Shown here in pieces: positions 18,301 to 24,631 of a DNA stretch of 64,000 bases; position 1 is the stretch's first letter; each line of letters starts with the position of its first letter. This DNA comes from Candidatus Saccharicenans sp. Lineage in GTDB: Bacteria; Acidobacteriota; Aminicenantia; Aminicenantales; Saccharicenantaceae. The position numbers and the translations under genes were made by a program. Below the pieces are notes generated by a model that was not told where the DNA came from, searched no databases, and was given only the letters and a program-made list of their open reading frames with translations. The stretch is taken from the NCBI GenBank assembly GCA_017992175.1, contig JAGOPD010000006.1, positions 1 to 64,000 on the forward strand. Reading direction: 5' to 3'.

Positions 18301-19420
18301 GTCGCCAGGCTTCATTCAACCTGGACTGATCATACTTTGCTCCGCCCAGCCAGTTAGCCACGACCGCCGCGGCTTCAGCCGAGTAGCCGAGGAATTCATT
18401 TTTACGGTTCCAGCGCTTCATAGCCGCCTGGGAGGTAATCGAGCCGGCTGAGTGATTGGTCAGCAGGAATTCTCCCCGGTAAGAAGGAAGTTTTTGCTTC
18501 TGTTCAGGAGTGATAAAAACAAATAGGTCCTCAGCTTTTGAGGCAGCTATTTTGACTTCGCTCCCCGGGTTGCTGGCCAGGCTTTTTTCCAGATTAATAA
18601 CCGAGTTTTCCTCCGGGGCCCCGCCGATGTCGCCGGTGCCATAGTACATATAATCGGCATAAACGCCGTATTTCTGCCCGTTAGCCATCACCCTTTTCAG
18701 CCAGGTTTCATTCTGGGTCAAATCACCGCTGATTTTCGCCACATAATCGCCTGGATTAAGAGCCGCCACCACTGATTGTCCATCAGGCCCGGCCCAGACT
18801 CCAAGGTTAAAGGGAATACCAATAGCTGAGCCCCAGGAAAGCTTCTGGGTAGAAAAACCCTGCAGCCCGCAATAAGCCAGGATGGAGGGAAGTGATGCCG
18901 GAAAGCCAAAGCAATCAGGCAGGATATATTCCCGGCTGCTGAAGCCAAACTCCTGCCGGAAATAATGTGTTCCATATAAAACCTGCCGGATGATTGATTC
19001 CGCCGACGGTGCCATCACATCATTTTCTTCCAGAGAAGAACCGGCCGGGAACCACCTGCCCTGAGCCACATAATCTTTAACTTTCTTATATTCTTCGGGA
19101 TAATATTCGTTCATCAGCCGGTAGCGGTTGGCCCCGCTGAAATTGAACACATAGTCAGGATATTTTTGAAACAGCGAAAAATTATCAGCCATGGTGTTCC
19201 AGATGTATTCCCTGATTGTTTTTTGATAATCCCAGCGCCATTGAGTATCAAGATGGGCATAACCGACGGTAAATAGAATTTTTTCCCGGCTCAGATCCGG
19301 TCTGGTCTGAGCTCCGGCCGGTGCCACCCGGAAAAATGACAGTCCGGTTAAAATCAATAAAACCAGGCTAAAAAATAAGGCAGACGCCCTTCTGAACTTT
19401 AAATTTTTAAGGCTAATCAT
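15374..19420 (-). CDS. Secreted GH38 alpha-mannosidase-like glycosidase with C-terminal accessory domains
   Basis: 1348 residues from ATG 19420, which has GTGAGG as ribosome site; the GTG at 19432 is rejected. A signal peptide (about 1-38, ending AGA) is followed by a GH38 catalytic domain. H56-L-D58 (AHLDTQWRW) provides zinc ligands and D169 in LPDCFGFPASLP is the expected nucleophile. FHDILPG supplies a later zinc His. The mid region is the beta-sandwich part of GH38. Near residue 1110-1180 is a chitobiase-C-terminal/Fn3-associated type module (IHYTLDGSEPT), and the last 140 residues resemble a discoidin-like carbohydrate-binding module. It is longer than typical bacterial GH38 (about 1000). 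It likely trims mannose-containing glycans outside the cytoplasm; linkage specificity is not readable. Confidence 0.85.
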   Translation of the reverse strand: MISLKNLKFRRASALFFSLVLLILTGLSFFRVAPAGAQTRPDLSREKILFTVGYAHLDTQWRWDYQKTIREYIWNTMADNFSLFQKYPDYVFNFSGANRYRLMNEYYPEEYKKVKDYVAQGRWFPAGSSLEENDVMAPSAESIIRQVLYGTHYFRQEFGFSSREYILPDCFGFPASLPSILAYCGLQGFSTQKLSWGSAIGIPFNLGVWAGPDGQSVVAALNPGDYVAKISGDLTQNETWLKRVMANGQKYGVYADYMYYGTGDIGGAPEENSVINLEKSLASNPGSEVKIAASKAEDLFVFITPEQKQKLPSYRGEFLLTNHSAGSITSQAAMKRWNRKNEFLGYSAEAAAVVANWLGGAKYDQSRLNEAWRLVLGAQFHDILPGTSIPRAYEFSWNDEVLAANQFQQVIKDSAGAISRGLDTLVTGRPLVIYNPLAFDREDIVEAEVTFPQSVASCRVFGPDGLETPSQIKDLEGNKVKIIFLARVPSLGFSVYDLRPASEPCQLATGLKVEKNSLENLRYLVKINRDGDVSSIYDKKAKKELLVSPARLSFHYEKPQQWPAWNMDWEDRMKPPVGYVEGPARITVVENGPARVAIKIERESRHSKFVQVVRLSAGGAGDRIEWNNEIDWATAESSLKAVFPLTVANSVATYNWEVGTIERGNNDPKKFEVPSHLWFDLTDKSSSYGVSVLEDCKYGSDKPADNIIRLTLLYTPGVRTWPKEQATQDFGRHEILYALYGHPGDWRQAGTSEQSLRLNQPLIAFETQSHPGTLGKRFSFLAAEPASIRVLAVKKAEKSEEIIVRVVETKGQAVKKASLTLASPIKSASEVNGVEDKLAAAQIKANKLIFDLEPYSLKSFALEIELPNKQLTQPVSGPVELPYNLDIFSFDHNRSDGALEATGRSYPAELIPDTILSGNLSFKLGPKFDGAKNALSCEGQVISLPQGNFNCLYLLAAASDENQKGVFKLGQKEVEIPIGYWSGFIGQWDNRLWAEGPAAGIDFDRDRFTYTGVNPGYIRNDEVAFFTTHLHRPVGGREGNEPYIYGYIFKYKIDLPLGAKEIVLPRNSSIKILALTMALNENDGSKPAQGLFDRLDRKAEDYERWQVVPRPVITPAKAHVSQGQSASVSIAVPFEGVEIHYTLDGSEPTLKSPVYTEKLSLSGNKILKVKAFHPVRLPSQVATAYYSQSLPVAEVIYFNPPSKDRLGAGEEKTLIDLVRAREDVSDENWQGFEGEDLKVVLDLGQKRDVFELELSCFENNNSRIFLPAAVKVELSVDGKKFETAVDQPLPVPAAGKAQGPAAKSLTFSLKGRPARFIRLTATSPGQIPAGFRGAGQKAWLLVDEIYVR

Positions 19421-19500
19421 GCTAAACCTCACCTAATTTTTTATCAAAAAAATTCCTCGCCTTAATCTCAAACCAGATCCAAATCTACTGTCTTTTGAAG

Positions 19501-20814
19501 TTAATCATAATATTCAAGGCCAAGATGGGTGATGAGCTCTTCCCCTTTCAGATAGCGCAGTGTATTTTTAAGCTTCATCAACTGAATGAACAGGTCATGC
19601 TCAGGATAGAGCTCGGGAGCACACATCGGGCTTTTAAAATAGAATGACAGCCACTCCTGAATGCCGCGCAGGCCAGCCCGCTGAGCCAGGTCCATAAACA
19701 GGACCAGATCCAGGACAATAGGAGCAGCCAGAATGCTGTCGCGGCACAAAAAGTCTATTTTGATCTGCATGGGATAACCCAGCCAGCCAAAAATATCAAT
19801 GTTATCCCAGCCTTCTTTGTTGTCGCCGCGGGGTGGATAATAGTTGATCCGCACTTTATGATAAAAGTGGCCATACAGTTCAGGATAAACGTCAGGCTGC
19901 AAGATATATTCGAGCGAACCAAGCTTACTTTCTTCCTTGGTTTTGAAAGATTCAGGATCGTCCAGCACTTCGCCGTCCCGGTTGCCGAGGATGTTGGTTG
20001 AAAACCAGCCATCCAGGCCGATCAGTCTGGCTTTCAAGCCGGGGGCGATGATGGTCTTCATCAGGGTCTGGCCTGTTTTATAATCTTTGCCGGCTACCGG
20101 CAGGTTCTGCTGTTTGGCCAGCTCGACCATGGCCGGGATATCCACCGTCAGGTTAGGCGCTCCATTGACAAAAGGAATACCCGACTTAAGGGCCGCATAA
20201 GCATAAATCATGCTGGGAGCAACAGCCGGGTCATTTTCCTTCATGGCTTTTTCCAGCGACTCAATAGTTTGATGAACTGCTTCGGCTTTCATAAAAATTT
20301 CAGTTGAGGCACACCAGATCATGACCAGGCGGTTAAGCTTATTTTCTTCTTTAAACTTTTTTATATCAGCCATCAGTTGCAGGGCTAAATCATATTTATT
20401 GGCCCCGCTCTTTTTATTGGGCCCATCCAGGTTTTTAACATAATTGCGGTCAAAGACAGCCGGCATAGGCTTAATTTTTTCCAGTTCATCCCTGACCGGT
20501 TCAAGGTCCTCCTTTTTCAAAACACCGGCTTTCAGGGCCGATTCATAAGCGTTATCAGGAAAAATGTCCCAGGAGGCAAAAACCAGATCATTGAGACTGG
20601 CCAGCTCGACAAAGTCTTTTATCTTCGGAACCCTCTTCTCCGTTCTTTTGCCCAGTCTGATTGTCCCCATCTGGGTTAAGGAACCGAAAGGCCGGCCGAG
20701 CCCTTTACGAACCAGCATGGTGCCGGCAATAAAAGTGGTGGCCACCGCGCCCAGCCCGGGTATCAACACTCCTAATTTGCCTTCTGGTTTTTTAATCTCA
20801 ATTTTATCTTTCAT
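19501..20814 (-). CDS. ino1: Inositol-3-phosphate synthase
   Basis: 437 residues, ATG preceded by AGGAG. It converts glucose 6-phosphate to 1L-myo-inositol 1(3)-phosphate with NAD. The N-terminal Rossmann site appears as GLGAVATTFIAG (residues 20-31). The central family motif is present as STNILGNRDGEVL, followed by the lysine-rich active-site region (SFKTKEESKLG), and NGAPNLTVDIPA is also conserved. Length fits the eukaryote-like/long bacterial form. A CDP-alcohol phosphatidyltransferase is encoded divergently 293 bp away, which together would make phosphatidylinositol-type lipids. It is not overlapping with the GH38 gene downstream (80-bp gap). Confidence 0.93.
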   Translation of the reverse strand: MKDKIEIKKPEGKLGVLIPGLGAVATTFIAGTMLVRKGLGRPFGSLTQMGTIRLGKRTEKRVPKIKDFVELASLNDLVFASWDIFPDNAYESALKAGVLKKEDLEPVRDELEKIKPMPAVFDRNYVKNLDGPNKKSGANKYDLALQLMADIKKFKEENKLNRLVMIWCASTEIFMKAEAVHQTIESLEKAMKENDPAVAPSMIYAYAALKSGIPFVNGAPNLTVDIPAMVELAKQQNLPVAGKDYKTGQTLMKTIIAPGLKARLIGLDGWFSTNILGNRDGEVLDDPESFKTKEESKLGSLEYILQPDVYPELYGHFYHKVRINYYPPRGDNKEGWDNIDIFGWLGYPMQIKIDFLCRDSILAAPIVLDLVLFMDLAQRAGLRGIQEWLSFYFKSPMCAPELYPEHDLFIQLMKLKNTLRYLKGEELITHLGLEYYD

Positions 20815-20863
20815 CTTTGTCTCCTGTTAGTAAAAGATTTTAATAGTTAAAAACAAGATAAAA

Positions 20864-20892
20864 AACATATCACAGCCTTATCTTTTCTTCAA
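20864..20892 (-). promoter_or_regulatory. Possible promoter of ino1
   Basis: Minus strand TTGAAG (20892-20887), 17-bp spacer, TATGTT (20869-20864), about 50 bp upstream of the ATG at 20814. Confidence 0.4.
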
Positions 20893-21069
20893 CCAGATGG
20901 ATCCGGGCAAATGCCCCCTGGCCGCCTGAAGGCCAGAGCCACTGTCTGGCCACGGACGCTTTTCCCTGGCCAGATTAAGGCAGATGACAATAGCAGCCGG
21001 TAGCCGGACAGCCGCCAGCTTGAATATGATCCATCAGCTTGACCTGGATTTTCCCGCCCTGACCAAGTA
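20893..21069. other. Core of the 293-bp divergent region between ino1 and the phosphatidyltransferase
   Basis: It contains no open frame or RNA gene that I can see. It is G+C-richer than the flanking promoters, with repeated CTGGCC words, and may hold operator sites for joint control of the two divergent genes. Confidence 0.3.
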
Positions 21070-21098
21070 TTGATATTCAGCTTCTGAACTCCTATAAT
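21070..21098 (+). promoter_or_regulatory. Strong sigma70-type promoter giving a nearly leaderless transcript
   Basis: TTGATA (21070-21075), exactly 17 bp, TATAAT (21093-21098). Nine bases separate the -10 box from the ATG at 21108, and there is no Shine-Dalgarno sequence. The expected start of transcription is therefore within two or three bases of the start codon. Confidence 0.65.
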
Positions 21099-21107
21099 CT
21101 CTCTGTT

Positions 21108-21749
21108 ATGGTCACCTATGAGAATAAGGGCTTCCGGATTCTGCCCAAAAATTTAATCGTTTTTACCTTGAAAATCTTTGACCGCCTTTCGCTTCTTCTC
21201 GTTCAGCTGAGAATTCATCCAAATTATGTCAGTTTAGCCGGGTTTCTGGCCGGATTGCTGGTGGGCCTTTTTTACGGCCTCGATTACCCTGTCTGGGCCT
21301 TAGTCTTTCTGGTTGTCTCGGGCATGATGGATATCCTGGACGGCAAGGTGGCCACTAATGGCAATCGAAAAACCAGGTTTGGAGCTATTTTTGATTCCAG
21401 TCTTGACCGCTACTCAGAATTTGCCATATATCTCGGACTCGGCTTCCATTTCCGTCACCACTGGATCCTGTGGGTGCTGGCTCTGGCTTTTCTCGGTTCG
21501 ACCATGGTCAGCTATACCAAAGCCAGGGCCGAGGGACTTGGCTTTCAGTGCCAGCTGGGAATCATGCAGAGAGCCGAAAGGCTGGTTCTGTTGATTTTAG
21601 GCACTCTTCTTGGCCTGATTATTAACAACTTTGATCTGGTCATGATTGTCACCATCATTATTCTGGCTATGGCCTCCAATCTGACCGCTATTCAGAGAAT
21701 AGTCTTTGTTTATCAACAGGAAAAACGGGAAAAAAATAATTTATCTTGA
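21108..21749 (+). CDS. CDP-alcohol phosphatidyltransferase, possibly for inositol lipid
   Basis: 213 residues, polytopic membrane protein. The family signature is D75, D78-G79, A82, G92, D96, D100, with Thr (T83) where the canonical motif has Arg. It is encoded head-to-head with inositol-3-phosphate synthase, so the acceptor is likely inositol phosphate or inositol, giving phosphatidylinositol (phosphate); this assignment rests on context, not on a specific motif. It could alternatively be a PgsA-type enzyme using glycerol 3-phosphate. It has its own promoter (near leaderless). The 3' end is convergent with glmU, 21 bp away. Confidence 0.75.
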   Translation: MVTYENKGFRILPKNLIVFTLKIFDRLSLLLVQLRIHPNYVSLAGFLAGLLVGLFYGLDYPVWALVFLVVSGMMDILDGKVATNGNRKTRFGAIFDSSLDRYSEFAIYLGLGFHFRHHWILWVLALAFLGSTMVSYTKARAEGLGFQCQLGIMQRAERLVLLILGTLLGLIINNFDLVMIVTIIILAMASNLTAIQRIVFVYQQEKREKNNLS

Positions 21750-21770
21750 AATTAATGGTGCCGGCCGTTT

Positions 21771-23093
21771 TTATTTTTGCCTGTTCCGGCGCTCCAACAG
21801 CTCTTGCCGCCTTTTGACCCAGCCCTTCTTTTCGACCTGGCGCGAGCGGGCTATAGCCAGAGCTTTTGGTGACACATCGTCGGTAATGGTTGAACCGGCC
21901 GCAATATAAGCTCCCCGGCCGACCTTTACCGGGGCTACCAGCTCTGTTCCCGAGCCAACGAAAACCTCCCGGCCGATGGTGGTCTTATTTTTCTTCTGGC
22001 CATCATAATTGCAGGTAATGGTTCCGGCTCCAATATTAACCTTCTCTCCGACCAGAGCATCTCCCAGATAACTCAGATGCATGGCTTTTGATTCCTGGCC
22101 AAAGACTGTCTTTTTCATTTCAACAAAATTGCCTACCCGGCTGCCGGCTTTTAACCTGGTTCCAGGCCTCAGGCGGGAAAACGGCCCGACCTGGACAGCC
22201 TTTTCAATCCGGCAACCTTCAATAACTGTCGAACTGAAAACTTTTACCTGATCGCCGAGCTGACTGTGAGTAATATGGCAGTGAGGATAGATCAGACAAT
22301 TACTGCCTATCCTGGTCTGGCCCTCAATTAACACCCAGGGATAGATGACACTCCCCCGGCCGATTTGAACCCCGGGATCAATCCAGGTCTCCTCTGGCGA
22401 GAAAAAAATTACCCCCTTCTCTTCGAGCCTGGCTATCTTTTGCCTGTTCAAAATGGCGGCAGCCTGCGCCCAATCCTCAGGTTTTAAAATGGAAATAAAA
22501 CCGGCTTGATTTTTATCATCAACCCAGTCAAAGCCCAGACTGTCAAAATCAGGTTTCAAATAATCGGTTAACCCGACTACATTCAGTTCGCCCGATAGCT
22601 TAAAACATTTTTCAAGAATGAAGCGGCCAGCCTCCTGGTCAAGATCCAGTACCGCCAGGCCAGGATAGACAAAATAGTCCTGATCATCCCGCTCATTTTC
22701 AGCCTTTTGTTTTCCGGCCAGAAAAGTCAGACGATAGCCCCCTTCCCGGTGAGTTTTCAGGGCATGAAGCAAAATATCCTGGTTGATCGGGAAAAACTCG
22801 GTGGATAAAAGAAGCACTGCTCCTTTTATCTTCAGTCTGGAGAAATACCTGGCCGACTGGCCTTTATATGCAGCTTCTCCTGGCTGAACAAAAATCAAAC
22901 GGGCAGTTTTCTTAGCAGGCTGATAGGGCTGAACCTGTCTGGAAACAACTGTTATTCTTTCTGGCTGGAGCTTTAAAGCAACTTCGATTAAATGATTCAG
23001 CCTGGCCTCCGGGGAGAGAAGCGCTGGCCATTGCCTCTGTTCTTCCCCTTCGGTCCCGACCTGACTGATAATAATCTGGAGCTTTTTTTTCAT
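21771..23093 (-). CDS. glmU: GlmU-like protein: intact acetyltransferase, degenerate uridylyltransferase domain
   Basis: 440 residues. The left-handed beta-helix acetyltransferase half (about 235-440) is well conserved: R309 (RLRPGT), K328 (VGNFVEMKK), H339 and Y342 (HLSYLGDA), NIGAGTITCNYDG (353-365), and VFVGSG. It should acetylate glucosamine 1-phosphate. The N-terminal half has the right length but has lost the pyrophosphorylase signatures. In place of LAAGxGTRM...PK there is IISQVGTEGEEQRQWPALL. In place of GDVP with its Mg-binding Asp there is STEFFP, and the YGR motif is gone. The UDP-GlcNAc-forming step is thus probably done by another protein. Start ATG overlaps the TPR gene stop by 4 bp (ATGA), indicating translational coupling. 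Confidence 0.85.
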   Translation of the reverse strand: MKKKLQIIISQVGTEGEEQRQWPALLSPEARLNHLIEVALKLQPERITVVSRQVQPYQPAKKTARLIFVQPGEAAYKGQSARYFSRLKIKGAVLLLSTEFFPINQDILLHALKTHREGGYRLTFLAGKQKAENERDDQDYFVYPGLAVLDLDQEAGRFILEKCFKLSGELNVVGLTDYLKPDFDSLGFDWVDDKNQAGFISILKPEDWAQAAAILNRQKIARLEEKGVIFFSPEETWIDPGVQIGRGSVIYPWVLIEGQTRIGSNCLIYPHCHITHSQLGDQVKVFSSTVIEGCRIEKAVQVGPFSRLRPGTRLKAGSRVGNFVEMKKTVFGQESKAMHLSYLGDALVGEKVNIGAGTITCNYDGQKKNKTTIGREVFVGSGTELVAPVKVGRGAYIAAGSTITDDVSPKALAIARSRQVEKKGWVKRRQELLERRNRQK

Positions 23094-23593
23094 GAAAGCT
23101 TAACCAGAATTTTAAATCTTTTATCTTCCCAGAGAGGTTCAAAATCTGCTTCGTTCTGAGCCAGAATGGCCAGAGTTTTGTCTTTCTGAATAGCTTTTTT
23201 CAAGGCTTCCAGGCTATCTTCAGGGCGGTCATCCTGCAGGCAAGCGATAGCCATCAAATAATATATTCTGGCTTCTTCCTTTTTAAATTCCAGAGCTTTC
23301 TCTAATAGCTTCAAAGCGCCTTCTGGCTCGGTCTGATTGATTTTTAACTGAGCATAAAAAAGATAATCTTCAACTGTCTTCAGGCTGGCTGATTCTTTTT
23401 TCTGGCTCTTCTGACAAATGGTCAGATAAACACGGGCCCGGTCAACCAGTTCGTGCTCTTCCGGGAACTTTTCTATCAGATTCTCAAATGAAGAAAGCGC
23501 TTTTTCATAGTCCCGCCGCCGGAAATCTTTTATACCCTGACTATAAAGGCTTAGAGCCTTCTGGTAATCGTCCTTTTTCTTGAGTTCACTCAC
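23090..23593 (-). CDS. TPR-repeat protein
   Basis: 167 residues from GTG with GGAG six bases upstream. Tetratricopeptide-type helices are visible at about 13-47 (SQGIKDFRRRDYEKALSSFENLIEKFPE), 76-107 and 110-143 (ACLQDDRPEDSLEALKKAIQKD), with Lys/Glu-rich surfaces. There is no signal peptide, so it is cytoplasmic. It is coupled by a 4-bp overlap to glmU, and may be a scaffold for cell-wall precursor enzymes, but this is a guess. Confidence 0.8.
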   Translation of the reverse strand: MSELKKKDDYQKALSLYSQGIKDFRRRDYEKALSSFENLIEKFPEEHELVDRARVYLTICQKSQKKESASLKTVEDYLFYAQLKINQTEPEGALKLLEKALEFKKEEARIYYLMAIACLQDDRPEDSLEALKKAIQKDKTLAILAQNEADFEPLWEDKRFKILVKLS

Positions 23594-23629
23594 CTTGTTC
23601 TCCTGACCATCAAAGGTTAAATCTTTGCT

Positions 23630-23658
23630 ATTTTACAATATAGGAGGTGGTTTGACAA
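23630..23658 (-). promoter_or_regulatory. Sigma70-type promoter of the TPR-glmU operon
   Basis: Minus strand TTGTCA (23658-23653), 17-bp spacer, TAAAAT (23635-23630), leader about 30 nt to the GTG at 23593. Confidence 0.6.
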
Positions 23659-23787
23659 GTTTCGTCTTAAACCGCCATTAGAGGGAAAAGATGCTTATTT
23701 TTAGCCGGCTGCTGACACTTTTGACCTCTCCTTAAAAAAAATAGGCAGTGGACTATCATTCCAGCTTTTTTGTGTTAAAATTAAAAA

Positions 23788-24534
23788 GTGAAAGCATTCC
23801 TGGCCGAGACACTGGAGAAACTTTATCAGCAAAAGATAACTCCGGAGGCCGCCCTTCAGAAACTAAAAGATTTTCCTTTTGAGGACCTCAATTTCGCTAA
23901 AGTTGACCATGCCCGGGAATTGAGGAAGGGATCACCTGAAGTCATTTTTGGCCAGGGGAAAACGGCTGCGCAGATTGTCCAGATTGCCAGGTCCATTCTA
24001 AGAAAGCAAAGCAACCTGCTTATTACCCGGCTCTCACCTGAAATTTATAAGAGCCTGAAAAAGAGCTTGCCCGGGGCTAAATATGATGAAAAGGCCCGTT
24101 GTCTGACCTTAATCAAAAAGCGGCCGGCAACTGGCCGGGGCCAGGTAGCCATTCTAACTGCCGGTACTTCTGATATTCCAGTCGCCGAAGAAGCAGCTAT
24201 TACCTGTGATTTTTTTGGTAACAGGGTGACCAGAATTTATGATGTTGGCGTGGCCGGACTGCATCGTCTTTTAAGCCATTATAATGAGTTGCAGCAGGCC
24301 AGAGTGATCATTGTAGCTGCCGGCCTGGAAGGAGCTTTGCCCAGTGTGGTGGCCGGATTGGTAGCCAGCCCCGTTATAGCTGTCCCGACCAGCACCGGTT
24401 ATGGAGCCAGCTTTCACGGCCTGTCTGCCCTGCTGGCCATGCTTAATTCCTGCCCGGGCGGGGTGGGCGTCGTCAACATTGATAATGGTTTCGGAGCCGG
24501 CTATTTGGCCAGCCTGATTAATCATTTAAAGTGA
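23788..24534 (+). CDS. larB: Nickel-pincer cofactor biosynthesis protein LarB
   Basis: 248 residues. LarB carboxylates nicotinic acid adenine dinucleotide and hydrolyses the anhydride bond, the first step to the nickel-pincer cofactor of LarA. The C-terminal two thirds is a PurE-like domain: ILTAGTSDIPVAEEA, RIYDVGVAGLHR, IVVAAGLEGALPSVVAGL and PTSTGYGASFHGLSALL are all typical. The short helical N-terminus (LYQQKITPEAALQKLK) also fits the family. The GTG start has no Shine-Dalgarno; a TAAAAT element ends six bases upstream, so the mRNA may be leaderless. A LarA homologue lies at 11614-13044. LarC and LarE are not seen in this window. Confidence 0.9.
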   Translation: MKAFLAETLEKLYQQKITPEAALQKLKDFPFEDLNFAKVDHARELRKGSPEVIFGQGKTAAQIVQIARSILRKQSNLLITRLSPEIYKSLKKSLPGAKYDEKARCLTLIKKRPATGRGQVAILTAGTSDIPVAEEAAITCDFFGNRVTRIYDVGVAGLHRLLSHYNELQQARVIIVAAGLEGALPSVVAGLVASPVIAVPTSTGYGASFHGLSALLAMLNSCPGGVGVVNIDNGFGAGYLASLINHLK

Positions 24535-24572
24535 AACTGCTAGAAAAAAATAGTTTATCTGAAGCCAGCTTC

Positions 24573-24601
24573 TTGACAACTGGCAGAGGCGAAACTATTT
24601 T
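24573..24601 (+). promoter_or_regulatory. Strong sigma70-type promoter of dnaG-rpoD
   Basis: Consensus TTGACA (24573-24578), 17-bp spacer, TATTTT (24596-24601), about 30 bp before the dnaG ATG. The position upstream of the primase and main sigma factor genes suggests autoregulation of rpoD by its own product. Confidence 0.65.
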
Positions 24602-24631
24602 ATATAAAAAAGGCAGGCTGTTTTTCTGCTG

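Noticed and set aside
20815-21107. Riboswitch in the ino1 upstream region
   Set aside because: No recognisable aptamer core or terminator hairpin was found; simple promoters account for both ends of the region.
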